23,435 nucleotides of DNA from JAICLV01 sp036380925 (GTDB lineage Bacteria; Actinomycetota; Actinomycetes; Acidothermales; Acidothermaceae). The stretch spans positions 1-23,435 of the forward strand of contig DASVDW010000084.1 in assembly GCA_036380925.1 (NCBI GenBank). Reading direction: 5' to 3'. The notes beneath the pieces are model-generated. The model had not been told where the DNA came from. It saw only the letters and a list, made by a program, of their open reading frames with translations, and did not search any database. Position 1 is the first letter of the stretch. Every line of letters starts with the position of its first letter. Shown one piece after another: positions 15,129-22,302 of this stretch. Both the position numbers and the translations under genes were made by a program.

Positions 15129-16784
15129 TCAGCCGCGGATGAGGTCGGCAGCGCGCTCGGCGATCATGACGGTCGGCGCGTTCGTGTGCCCGGTGATCAG
15201 GCTCGGCATGACGGACGCGTCGACCACGCGCAGGTGCTCGACGCCACGCACCCGAAGCTGCGGGTCGACCACCGAGTCGGCGTCGTCGCCCATCGCGCAG
15301 CTGCCCACCGCGTGGTGGCCATGGCGCGCGCTTTTGGTGAGAAACGCCTCCAGGTCCTGCTCGGTGCGCACGTCGGGCCCCGGCGTGAGCTCGCCCCGAA
15401 CGTACGGCCGGAACGCGTCTTGGGCGAATATCTCGCGAAGCACCTCGCAACCTGCGACGAGCGTCTTGACGTCGGCCGGCTCCCCGAGCAGGGAGTGACG
15501 GATCACCGGCCGGTCGGTCGGGTCGGCCGACCGCAGGCTGACCGTCCCTCGGGCGGCTGGGTGGCACAGCCAAACGCTGGACTGGACCGCGGCAATCTTC
15601 ATCGGCTTGATGTCAGAGAAGCCCACCGGCGCGGATGACGACCGCCGCTTCGGGGCGACCTTGGACACCGCGACCGGCCGGAAGTTGATCTCTATGTCGG
15701 GCCGGGCGTGATCGTCCGCCAGCTTCATGAAGCCGACCGCCGACGAACCGGCGGCGGTCACCCCGCCGCCGCCGCGCAGGACGAATTCGAGTCCGTGCTT
15801 GATGAATCCCTTGAGGTTGAGCTCGGTGTTGAGCGTTGGGACGTTCACCCGGTACACGAAGCCGGCGACCACGTGGTCCTGCAGGTTGCGCCCGACGCCA
15901 GGCACGTCGGATGCGACGCCGATGCCGTGCGCGCGCAGGTCGTCCGCGGGCCCCACGCCGGACAGGAGCAGCAGCTTCGGCGAGGCGATGCTGCCGCCGG
16001 AGACGATCACCTCGCGCTCGGCGTGGCAGATCACCGGCTGGTTTCCCGCGATGTGCTCGACGCCGATGGCGCGTCCACCCTCGATGACGACCCTGGTCAC
16101 CACCGCGTTGGTGAGCACGGTGAGATTTGCGCGTCGGCGCGCCGGCCGCAGGTAGGCGGACGCCGTGCTGTCGCGCAGCCCGCGCCGCTGTGACACCTGC
16201 TGGTGGCTGACGCCTTCCTGCTTCGCGCCGTTGAGGTCGCGCACGTAAGGCATCCCCCGCTGTTGGGCGGACTGGATGAACGCCTCGGTGAGCGGGTGCT
16301 TGATGCCGGTGTACATCACGTGTTGCGGGCCGGAGCCGCCGCGGAAGTCGTCAGCTCCCCCGGCGAAGGTCTCGCAGCGCCGGTAGTAGGGCAGGACGCT
16401 CGCGTAGTCCCAACCTTCGCAACCGCTCGCGGCCCAAAGGTCGAAGTCGGCACGGTGACCGCGGGTCCACGTCGTCGCGTTGATCGAACTCGAGCCGCCG
16501 AGCACCCTCCCCGCGGGCCAGTGCTCGACCCTGCCGTTGACGGACGGATCCGGCTCCGGCTCGTACCACCAGTTGTACTTCGGCTTGAGCTTGTAGAAGC
16601 CGGCCGGGAAGTGAATATAGGGACTGAGGTCGCGGCCGCCAGCTTCCAGCAGAAGGACTCGTACGTCGGGATCTTCACTGAGCCGGTTCGCGAGCACGCA
16701 GCCGGCCGTGCCGCCGCCGATGATGATGTAGTCCCACGTTCGCTGTTGCCGCACGGCCAAGGCACGCCTCCTCGTGGCGCTCAT
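15129..16784 (-). CDS. GMC-family flavin oxidoreductase
   Basis: Glucose-methanol-choline oxidoreductases are FAD enzymes that oxidise alcohols to aldehydes or beyond. The 551-residue product has the dinucleotide motif YIIIGGGTAGCVLANRL near residue 20, GMC signature 1 (AGRVLGGSSSINATTWTRG), signature 2 (VSGGSIASPKLLLLSGVG), the catalytic His491 in GHHAVGSCAMG, and the C-terminal GHTNAPTVMIAERAADLI with the second active-site residue. It resembles BetA-like choline dehydrogenases but no betaine genes are nearby, so the substrate is open. Start choice is uncertain: ATG 16784 has no good ribosome site, while TTG 16760 lies six bases after a perfect AGGAGG. The gene is divergent from the MFS transporter, suggesting a linked oxidise-and-export role, which is only inference. 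Confidence 0.9.
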   Translation of the reverse strand: MSATRRRALAVRQQRTWDYIIIGGGTAGCVLANRLSEDPDVRVLLLEAGGRDLSPYIHFPAGFYKLKPKYNWWYEPEPDPSVNGRVEHWPAGRVLGGSSSINATTWTRGHRADFDLWAASGCEGWDYASVLPYYRRCETFAGGADDFRGGSGPQHVMYTGIKHPLTEAFIQSAQQRGMPYVRDLNGAKQEGVSHQQVSQRRGLRDSTASAYLRPARRRANLTVLTNAVVTRVVIEGGRAIGVEHIAGNQPVICHAEREVIVSGGSIASPKLLLLSGVGPADDLRAHGIGVASDVPGVGRNLQDHVVAGFVYRVNVPTLNTELNLKGFIKHGLEFVLRGGGGVTAAGSSAVGFMKLADDHARPDIEINFRPVAVSKVAPKRRSSSAPVGFSDIKPMKIAAVQSSVWLCHPAARGTVSLRSADPTDRPVIRHSLLGEPADVKTLVAGCEVLREIFAQDAFRPYVRGELTPGPDVRTEQDLEAFLTKSARHGHHAVGSCAMGDDADSVVDPQLRVRGVEHLRVVDASVMPSLITGHTNAPTVMIAERAADLIRG

Positions 16785-16884
16785 GATGGGCTGGGCGGCC
16801 CCTCGCTTGGTCCGGCCACCGGCATCCCGGCTGATCCGGGCCGTTTCGACTCGCATCGGCGATAGGGTGTTGCCCGGGCCGATG

Positions 16885-16909
16885 ACGGTAGACCGTATCC
16901 GGGATCCCG
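16885..16909. promoter_or_regulatory. Palindromes in the GMC-MFS divergent spacer
   Basis: ACGGTAGACCGT (16885-16896, five-base arms) and CGGGATCCCG (16900-16909, perfect) lie side by side in the spacer between the divergent GMC and MFS genes, upstream of TGTAAA (16915-16920), a possible -10 for the MFS gene. They could be operator sites for a regulator encoded elsewhere. Short palindromes are common in GC-rich DNA, so confidence is low. Confidence 0.3.
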
Positions 16910-16943
16910 AGCCGTGTAAAGCTAGCCAGCCGGGAGGTGTCAC

Positions 16944-16979
16944 GTGGATCGGCGGCACGCTGGCAATCACCGCCGATGA
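16944..16979 (+). CDS. Possible 11-codon leader peptide of MFS gene
   Basis: GTG 16944 is preceded at six bases by GGGAGG (16932-16937), the best ribosome site in this spacer. It opens an 11-codon frame, MDRRHAGNHRR, whose TGA (16977-16979) overlaps the ATG of the MFS gene (16976) as ATGA. The MFS ATG itself has no ribosome site. The arrangement fits a translationally coupled leader peptide, rich in Arg and His. The competing reading is that the MFS protein starts at GTG 16937, which would overlap GGGAGG itself and is therefore poor. Confidence 0.4.
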   Translation: MDRRHAGNHRR

Positions 16980-18472
16980 CCACCGACGTCTCCGCCCCCC
17001 GTCCCGGCGGGGCAGCCACGGGCGACGACGCCACCGACGCGCGTTACGCCTGGCGGGTGTTCTCCGTGACGACGCTCGGCGTGATTTTGACGGCGGTCAA
17101 CAACAGCACGCTGGACGTCGCGCTTCCCGCGGTCTCGCGGCATTTCGACGCCACGCCGAGCCAAGCCAGCTGGATCCTGCTGTCGTACATGTTGGTGACG
17201 ACCGTGCTGATCCTGGCGTTCGGCCGGCTCGCCGACCTGGTGGGTCGCCGGCTGCTCTACATCGCGGGGCTCGCGGTGTTCACGGTCGCGAGTTTCGGTT
17301 GCGGTTTCGCCCCGAACGCCGACGCGCTCATCGCGTTGCGCGCGCTGCAGGCGGTCGGTGCGGCGTCGGTCATCACCAACACCACGGCGCTGCTGGTCGA
17401 CGCGTTCCCACCGCGGATGCTCGGCTTGGGACTCGGCATGAACGTCACCGCCATCTCGGCGTCACAGGTGGCCGGCCCGCTCGTCGGCGGCGCCTTGGTC
17501 ACCTGGCTCGGGTGGCGGTCGGTGTTCTTGTTCAACGTGCCGACCGGGCTCATCGGCGTCGGCTGGGGGCTGATCGTGCTGCGGCGGATGCCGCGCCCGC
17601 CGCATCGGGAGCGGTTCGACGTGCTGAGCAGCGTGGTGTCGCTGTTCGCGTTGGGCGGGGTCGTCGTCGCGCTGTCCGAAGGCGGCGCGCGGGAGTGGAC
17701 CAACCCGATCGTGCTCGCCGCCGGCGCGGTGGCGGTGGTCGGGCTGCCGCTCTTCGGCTGGATGCAGCGGGTCCGCCGGGAGCCGCTGATCGACCTGTCG
17801 CTGCTGCTCACCCGGGCGCGAGCGGCGACCTACTTTTGCTCGCTGGCGGCCAACGCCGCCCGGTTCGCGGTTGTGCTGGTGGTGTCGCTGTTCTTGCAGG
17901 CCGCGGACGGGCTCAACGCCTTTGAGGCCGGCTTGCGGGTGATGCCGACGGCGCTGGGCATGATGCTCGCCTCGCCGTTGTCGGGCCGCCTGATCGCGCG
18001 CTATGGCGCGCCGAGGCTGGCTCGGCTCGGCCTCGCGGTGTGCGCACTCGCGGTCTTGCTGCTCGCGTTGACATTGGCGCCTTCGGCGCCGGTGTTGGTG
18101 GTGTGCGGCGAGCTTCTTCTGCTCGGCGTGGGCAGCGGGATGTTCCTGCCGGCCAACACCGCGTCGATCATGTCGGGCGTTCCGGTGCAGCGGCGGGGTG
18201 TCGCGAACGGGATCAGGTCGATGCTGCAGAACACCGGAACCGTGGTCGGCACCGCGATGTCGCTGGCGTTGGCCACGACGCTGCTTGGTCCGAGGGAGAA
18301 GCAAGCCGCGTACGCCGGAACGCTCGGCCGATTGGACGGCGGCAACCTGTGGCTGTTCGTCGACGGCTGCCGGATGGCGTTGTACGCGCTGTTTGCGGTG
18401 TGCCTCGTCGCCGTCGTCTTCGCCACGTTCCGACAACCGTCGGACGCGCAGGACGCGGGCGGCGCGACATAG
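16976..18472 (+). CDS. MFS drug-efflux transporter (DHA2/EmrB-QacA type)
   Basis: This is a proton-driven major facilitator of the 14-helix DHA2 group, which exports drugs or toxic metabolites across the cytoplasmic membrane. The 498-residue product has motif TLDVALPAVSRHFDATPSQA near residue 35-55, motif A as LAFGRLADLVGRRLL near 85, and many hydrophobic segments to FAVCLVAVVFATF near 480. Length and topology are normal. ATG 16976 gives a short polar N-terminus (MTTDVSAPRPGG); GTG 16937 is an in-frame alternative. It lacks its own ribosome site and may rely on the leader peptide at 16944. It is divergent from the GMC oxidoreductase and ends in a strong hairpin before the convergent ppdK. The substrate is unknown. 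Confidence 0.93.
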   Translation: MTTDVSAPRPGGAATGDDATDARYAWRVFSVTTLGVILTAVNNSTLDVALPAVSRHFDATPSQASWILLSYMLVTTVLILAFGRLADLVGRRLLYIAGLAVFTVASFGCGFAPNADALIALRALQAVGAASVITNTTALLVDAFPPRMLGLGLGMNVTAISASQVAGPLVGGALVTWLGWRSVFLFNVPTGLIGVGWGLIVLRRMPRPPHRERFDVLSSVVSLFALGGVVVALSEGGAREWTNPIVLAAGAVAVVGLPLFGWMQRVRREPLIDLSLLLTRARAATYFCSLAANAARFAVVLVVSLFLQAADGLNAFEAGLRVMPTALGMMLASPLSGRLIARYGAPRLARLGLAVCALAVLLLALTLAPSAPVLVVCGELLLLGVGSGMFLPANTASIMSGVPVQRRGVANGIRSMLQNTGTVVGTAMSLALATTLLGPREKQAAYAGTLGRLDGGNLWLFVDGCRMALYALFAVCLVAVVFATFRQPSDAQDAGGAT

Positions 18473-18482
18473 CGCCGCCCGC
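18455..18482. terminator. Strong GC hairpin at the end of the MFS gene
   Basis: GCGGGCGGCGC (18455-18465) and GCGCCGCCCGC (18472-18482) form a perfect 11-base stem with loop GACATA. The MFS stop codon TAG spans the loop and the first stem base. There is no clear T-tract, which is common for terminators in GC-rich actinomycetes. The stem is symmetrical and lies 38 bases from the end of the convergent ppdK, so it may stop both transcripts. Confidence 0.6.
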
Positions 18483-18519
18483 CGTCGTCCGAGCGTTGAC
18501 GCCAGCAGTTCGGCCGGGC

Positions 18520-21210
18520 TCAGCGGGTGTCGGACCCAGCCGTCTCGATCGCGGCGCGACCGGCCTCGAGCCGGGCCACCGGGATGCGGAACGGCGAGCA
18601 CGACACGTAGTCGAGGCCCACCTCGTTGCAGAAGTGCACGGAGTCGGGGTCGCCACCGTGCTCACCGCAGATGCCGATCTTCAGGTCCGGACGCGTCTCG
18701 CGGCCTTCCTTGACCGCGATCCGCACGAGGCGACCGACGCCGTCGCGGTCGAGCGTCTCGAACGGCGAGACGCCGAAGATGCCCAGATCCATGTAGCGGC
18801 TGAAGAACGAGCCCTCGACGTCGTCGCGGCTGAAGCCCCAGCCCATCTGGGTGAGGTCGTTGGTGCCGAAGCTGAAGAACTCGGCCTGCTCGGCGATTTG
18901 GCCGGCGGTCAGCGCGGCACGCGGCACCTCGATCATCGTGCCGATCGGGGTGTGGACGTCGACACCGGCGGCGCCGTAGACCTCCTTGAGGATGCCCTCA
19001 GCCTCTTCCTTGACGACCTCGAGCTCCTGGATCGCGCCGACGAGCGGAACCATGATCTCCGGGCGCGGGTCCTTGCCCTTCTTCTTCAACTCGGCGGCCG
19101 CCTCGGCGATCGCCCGCACCTGCAGCGCGAACAGGCCGGGGATGACCAGGCCGAGCCGGACGCCGCGCAGGCCGAGCATCGGGTTCTGCTCGTGCAAGCG
19201 GTGGACGGCGTCGAGCAGCACCCGGTCCTTCTCGTCGACCTTCTCGCCCTTGGCCTCGGCCACCGCGATCTTCACCGACAGCTCGGTGAGGTCGGGCAGG
19301 AACTCGTGCAGCGGCGGGTCGATGAGTCGGACGGTGACCGGCAGGCCGTCCATCGCGTCGAAGATGCCGATGAAGTCGCCGCGCTGCAGGGGCAGCAGCT
19401 CGGCGAGCGCGGCCTGCTGCTCCTCCTCACCCTGGGCGAGGATCAGCCGCTCGACGTTCTTGCGCCGCTCGCCAAGGAACATGTGCTCGGTGCGGCACAG
19501 CCCGATGCCCTCGCCACCGAAGCGGCGCGCGCGTTGGGCGTCATCGGGCGTGTCAGCGTTGGCCTCGACGCCCAACCGGCGCTTGGCGTCGGCGTGCGTG
19601 ATGATGCGGTGGACGGCCGCGACCAGCGGATCGGCGTCCGGCTTGAGATTTCCTTCGAAGTACTCGACGACGGGGCTCGGCACGACCGGCACCTCGCCGA
19701 GGTAGACGACTCCTGAGGTCCCGTCGATCGAGATGACGTCGCCCTCGCCCACGACCTCGCCGTTCGGGCCGGTGAACCGCTTGTTCTTGACGTCGACGTC
19801 GAGTTGGTCGGCGCCCGACACACAGGTCTTGCCCATGCCGCGCGCGACGACCGCCGCGTGACTGGTCTTGCCACCACGAGCGGTGAGAATTCCTTGCGCG
19901 GCAATCATTCCCGGCAGGTCGTCGGGGTTGGTCTCGCGACGCACCAGGATGACCTGCTCGCCGCGGGCGGCGTACTCAGCGGCGGTGGCGGAGTCGAAGA
20001 CCGCCTTGCCGACGGCGGCTCCCGGCGAGGCGTTGACCGCCTTGGTGACCTTCTTGCCAGCCGCCTTCTCGTCGAAGCGCGGGAACATCAGCTGCGCGAG
20101 CTGCGCGCCGGTGACGCGGTGCAACGCTTCGTCCATGTCGATGAGGCCTTCGTCGACGAGCTGCGTGGCGATGCGGAAAGCGGCGCCGGCGGTGCGCTTG
20201 CCGACACGGGTCTGCAGCATCCAGAGCTTGTTGCGCTCAACGGTGAACTCGATGTCACACAAGTCTTTGTAGTGCTTCTCGAGCTTGCTCATGATGCTGA
20301 TGAGCTCGTCGTAAGCCGGCTTGTCGATGTTCTCGAGCTCGTTGAGGTGGACGGTGTTGCGGATGCCGGCGACGACGTCCTCGCCCTGCGCGTTTTGCAG
20401 GTAGTCGCCGTAGATGCCTTGGTCGCCGGAGCCGGGGTCGCGGGTGAAGGCGACACCAGTGCCGGAGTCGAGGCCGATGTTGCCGAACACCATCGTGACG
20501 ATGTTGACGGCGGTGCCGAGGTCGGCCGGGATGCGCTCCTGACGGCGGTAAAGGCGGGCGCGGTCGCCGTTCCAGGAGTCGAAGACGGCGTTGACGGCGA
20601 GGTCGAGCTGCTCACGCGGGTCTTGCGGGAACTCGCGGCCGGCGTGCTCACGGACGATGCCCTTGTAGGTCTCGACAAGCTTCTGGAAGTCGTCGGCGTC
20701 GAGGTCGAGGTCGTTGGTGGTGCCCTTCGCGTGCTTCGCGGCGTCAAGCGCGTGCTCGAACAGGTCGCCGTCGACGCCGAGCACCGTCTTGCCGAACATG
20801 CTCAGCAGCCGGCGGTAGGAGTCCCACGCGAACCGCTCGTTGCCGCCCTGCTTGGCCAGGCCGTTGACGCTCTGGTCGTTGAGGCCGATGTTGAGGACGG
20901 TGTCCATCATTCCGGGCATCGAGAATTTCGCGCCGGAGCGAACGCTCACCAGCAGCGGGTCGTCGGCGTCGCCGAGCTTCTTGCCCATCGTCTGCTCGAG
21001 GCTCGCCAGGTGCTGGCTGATCTCGTCGGCCAGCTCGCGCGGCGGCTGGCCGCTGGCCAGGTAGGCCCGGCAGGCGTCGGTCGTGATGATGAAGCCAGGC
21101 GGCACCGGCAGGCCGAGGTTGGTCATCTCGGCGAGATTGGCGCCCTTGCCACCGAGCAGATCCTTCATGTCTCGGTTGCCTTCGCTGAAGTCATACACGT
21201 ACTTAGCCAC
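18520..21210 (-). CDS. ppdK: Pyruvate, phosphate dikinase
   Basis: PPDK interconverts pyruvate, ATP and phosphate with phosphoenolpyruvate, AMP and pyrophosphate, linking glycolysis and gluconeogenesis in the cytosol. The 896-residue protein is full length. The N-terminal nucleotide-binding domain shows YDFSEGNRDMKDLLGGKGAN and VRSGAKFSMPGMMDTVLNIG. The swivelling phosphohistidine domain has TARGGKTSHAAVVARGMG with His451. The C-terminal PEP-binding TIM barrel contains GIGLCRTEHMF, FFSFGTNDLTQM and GICGEHGGDP with catalytic Cys848. I chose GTG 21210 (VAKYVYDFSEG) because it matches the family N-terminus and has GAGGAG about nine bases upstream; the frame further upstream crosses the promoter region and the divergent gene. 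The PPDK regulatory kinase is not nearby. A consensus DnaA box lies in its upstream region. Confidence 0.97.
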   Translation of the reverse strand: MAKYVYDFSEGNRDMKDLLGGKGANLAEMTNLGLPVPPGFIITTDACRAYLASGQPPRELADEISQHLASLEQTMGKKLGDADDPLLVSVRSGAKFSMPGMMDTVLNIGLNDQSVNGLAKQGGNERFAWDSYRRLLSMFGKTVLGVDGDLFEHALDAAKHAKGTTNDLDLDADDFQKLVETYKGIVREHAGREFPQDPREQLDLAVNAVFDSWNGDRARLYRRQERIPADLGTAVNIVTMVFGNIGLDSGTGVAFTRDPGSGDQGIYGDYLQNAQGEDVVAGIRNTVHLNELENIDKPAYDELISIMSKLEKHYKDLCDIEFTVERNKLWMLQTRVGKRTAGAAFRIATQLVDEGLIDMDEALHRVTGAQLAQLMFPRFDEKAAGKKVTKAVNASPGAAVGKAVFDSATAAEYAARGEQVILVRRETNPDDLPGMIAAQGILTARGGKTSHAAVVARGMGKTCVSGADQLDVDVKNKRFTGPNGEVVGEGDVISIDGTSGVVYLGEVPVVPSPVVEYFEGNLKPDADPLVAAVHRIITHADAKRRLGVEANADTPDDAQRARRFGGEGIGLCRTEHMFLGERRKNVERLILAQGEEEQQAALAELLPLQRGDFIGIFDAMDGLPVTVRLIDPPLHEFLPDLTELSVKIAVAEAKGEKVDEKDRVLLDAVHRLHEQNPMLGLRGVRLGLVIPGLFALQVRAIAEAAAELKKKGKDPRPEIMVPLVGAIQELEVVKEEAEGILKEVYGAAGVDVHTPIGTMIEVPRAALTAGQIAEQAEFFSFGTNDLTQMGWGFSRDDVEGSFFSRYMDLGIFGVSPFETLDRDGVGRLVRIAVKEGRETRPDLKIGICGEHGGDPDSVHFCNEVGLDYVSCSPFRIPVARLEAGRAAIETAGSDTR

Positions 21211-21265
21211 TGCGGGCGCTCCTCGCGAGATCGGGCGGAATTCAAGCCAGGGATTCGGCGGGTAA

Positions 21266-21271
21266 AGCCTA
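21266..21271 (-). promoter_or_regulatory. Possible -10 box of ppdK
   Basis: TAGGCT on the minus strand fits TAnnnT and would start transcription near 21259, about 49 bases before the GTG. The matching -35 position falls on or beside the DnaA-box-like sequence at 21284-21292 and is itself a weak match. Confidence 0.35.
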
Positions 21272-21283
21272 CTCAGCGGCCGG

Positions 21284-21292
21284 TTATCCACA
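21284..21292. promoter_or_regulatory. Consensus DnaA box (TTATCCACA)
   Basis: TTATCCACA is an exact match to the classical high-affinity DnaA box. It lies in the 163-base spacer between ppdK and the divergent EspC-like gene, about where the -35 element of ppdK should be. It is single; I see no cluster, so it is not an origin. A nine-base exact match can occur by chance, though AT-containing strings like this are rarer in a GC-rich genome. Confidence 0.45.
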
Positions 21293-21336
21293 GCGTGGCG
21301 GTCGTCCCGCGGCGCCGGGACCGAAGACCTGGCTAG

Positions 21337-21363
21337 CGTCGTCCGAGATCGTTTTGGACGACG
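21337..21363. promoter_or_regulatory. Inverted repeat before the EspC-like gene
   Basis: CGTCGTCC (21337-21344) and GGACGACG (21356-21363) are perfect inverted arms around an 11-base spacer. TAGCGT (21334-21339), a possible -10, overlaps the left arm, and the ribosome site GGGAGG (21363-21368) touches the right arm. The repeat could be an operator over the start site or, if transcribed from further upstream, a hairpin next to the ribosome site. Confidence 0.4.
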
Positions 21364-21373
21364 GGAGGCGGTC

Positions 21374-21655
21374 GTGGCAGACGGGTTCGCGGTAACACCC
21401 GGCGAGCTGCTTGAGCTGGCGCAGGGTGTGTCGGCTATCCGCGGGCAGCTGGAGGCGACCCCCGACCTGGTCGCCGACCTTTCACCGGCGCTCGGATCCT
21501 CCGAGGTGGCCGGCGCGCTGCACCACTTCGTCTCCGGATGGCGGGACGGTCGCAAGCAGATCTCGGCGGAGGTCGGCGCGCTGTCGGACATGCTGTCCCA
21601 GGCCGCCGAGGCGTATTACTCGACCGACTCGTCAATCGCGTCGGCGATCCCGTGA
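21374..21655 (+). CDS. EspC/WXG100-like small secreted protein
   Basis: The 93-residue product looks like a helical hairpin of the kind exported by type VII (ESX) secretion. Helix 1 spans about residues 9-35, a turn carries GWRDG with Trp56 near the centre, and helix 2 spans about 60-92. The C-terminal part contains YYSTD (Tyr81 to Asp85), which fits the YxxxD export signal. There is no Sec signal peptide. Length and plan fit EspC-like or WXG100-like proteins, although an exact W-x-G is absent. GTG 21374 has GGGAGG five bases upstream. Its stop overlaps the next gene start (GTGA). No ESX core genes (EccC ATPase, EccB/D/E, mycosin) are in the window, so export by a system encoded elsewhere is inferred. 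Confidence 0.75.
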   Translation: MADGFAVTPGELLELAQGVSAIRGQLEATPDLVADLSPALGSSEVAGALHHFVSGWRDGRKQISAEVGALSDMLSQAAEAYYSTDSSIASAIP

Positions 21656-22239
21656 GGGAGCTGGTTGGGGCGCGGATCGTCACACCAGGCGACTGGACCG
21701 ACCTCGATCTCGATCCGTCGACAAGGCATCGGTCGATAGCGCGGGCGGTGCGGCGGGCCGTCATGTCCGACCCCGGGCTCTCCGGCTGTTCGGCCCGCCT
21801 CATCTCGTTGCTGGACGACGTGACGCGGCGCGCGCACGACAGCGGTGGGTTCTTCTGCTCGTCGCTGGTGTTGGCGTCGGGCGACGGGCCGCTGGTCGCG
21901 AACGTGCTGCTGCAACTATGCGCCGGAAACGGCGCTCCAGGACCGGTGGAGCTGGCCTGCGCCGACCTGGCCGAGGCGGTGTCGGGCGACCCATCCTGGG
22001 CGGACGCCGACGTCACCGTGGTCGAGCTGCCGTCGGTCGGCCCCGCGGTGCGGGTGGCTGTGATGGCGGGCGGCGTGTGCGTGCAATACCTCGTCCCGGC
22101 GCCGGACTCGTCCGAATATGTCGTCCTGACGTTTACCTCGCCGACCGCGCCTTACGCTGACGCATTTGTCGAGCTCTTCGATTCGATGGCGGCAAGTTTT
22201 GCGCTTGATTACGAATTGCCGACTGAGCCGACCGGGTGA
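21652..22239 (+). CDS. Unrecognised 195-residue protein beside EspC-like gene
   Basis: I do not recognise a characterised family. The 195-residue product begins VRELVGARIVTPGDWTDLDL and has an Arg-rich segment (RHRSIARAVRRAVMSD) with an alternating strand-like second half (TVVELPSVGPAVRVAVM; VCVQYLVPAP; EYVVLTFTSP). It ends in an acidic helix, YADAFVELFDSMAASFALDY. There are no membrane segments and no signal peptide, so it is predicted cytosolic. The GTG overlaps the EspC-like stop by four bases, so the two are translationally coupled and probably act together, for example as a chaperone or accessory factor for the small exported partner. That role is inference from context; similar-sized proteins accompany small T7SS-type substrates in actinomycetes. 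In-frame sequence upstream to 21538 is shadow. Confidence 0.75.
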   Translation: MRELVGARIVTPGDWTDLDLDPSTRHRSIARAVRRAVMSDPGLSGCSARLISLLDDVTRRAHDSGGFFCSSLVLASGDGPLVANVLLQLCAGNGAPGPVELACADLAEAVSGDPSWADADVTVVELPSVGPAVRVAVMAGGVCVQYLVPAPDSSEYVVLTFTSPTAPYADAFVELFDSMAASFALDYELPTEPTG

Positions 22240-22289
22240 CGGGCGGTGAGCATGCTGGTCGGCGCTTTTGCGCGCGCGTTTGGAGTCGG

Positions 22290-22295
22290 TATCCT
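22290..22295 (+). promoter_or_regulatory. -10 box for a leaderless lipoprotein mRNA
   Basis: TATCCT ends seven bases before ATG 22303, so transcription from it would begin at or next to the start codon. TTTTGC (22266-22271) lies 18 bases upstream but is a poor -35. No ribosome site precedes ATG 22303, in keeping with leaderless translation. The gene may also be read from the upstream operon via GTG 22246. Confidence 0.4.
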
Positions 22296-22302
22296 CCCGG
22301 CC

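Noticed and set aside
13810..15498. Plus-strand reading frame of 562 codons across dgt and the GMC gene
   Set aside because: Low-complexity Arg/Ala-rich translation antisense to two well-supported genes; it crosses their intergenic gap with no ribosome site.
18040..19716. Plus-strand reading frame of 558 codons across the MFS end and ppdK
   Set aside because: Shadow of the MFS gene on the same strand and of ppdK on the other; it ignores the terminator hairpin and shows no recognisable domain.
21284..21292. Replication origin
   Set aside because: Only one DnaA box is seen, there is no AT-rich unwinding region, and neither dnaA nor dnaN is nearby.
19804..21336. Plus-strand reading frame of 510 codons opposite ppdK
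   Set aside because: Antisense to the conserved catalytic regions of ppdK; Val/Ala/Leu/Asp repeats are typical of a mirror frame in GC-rich DNA.
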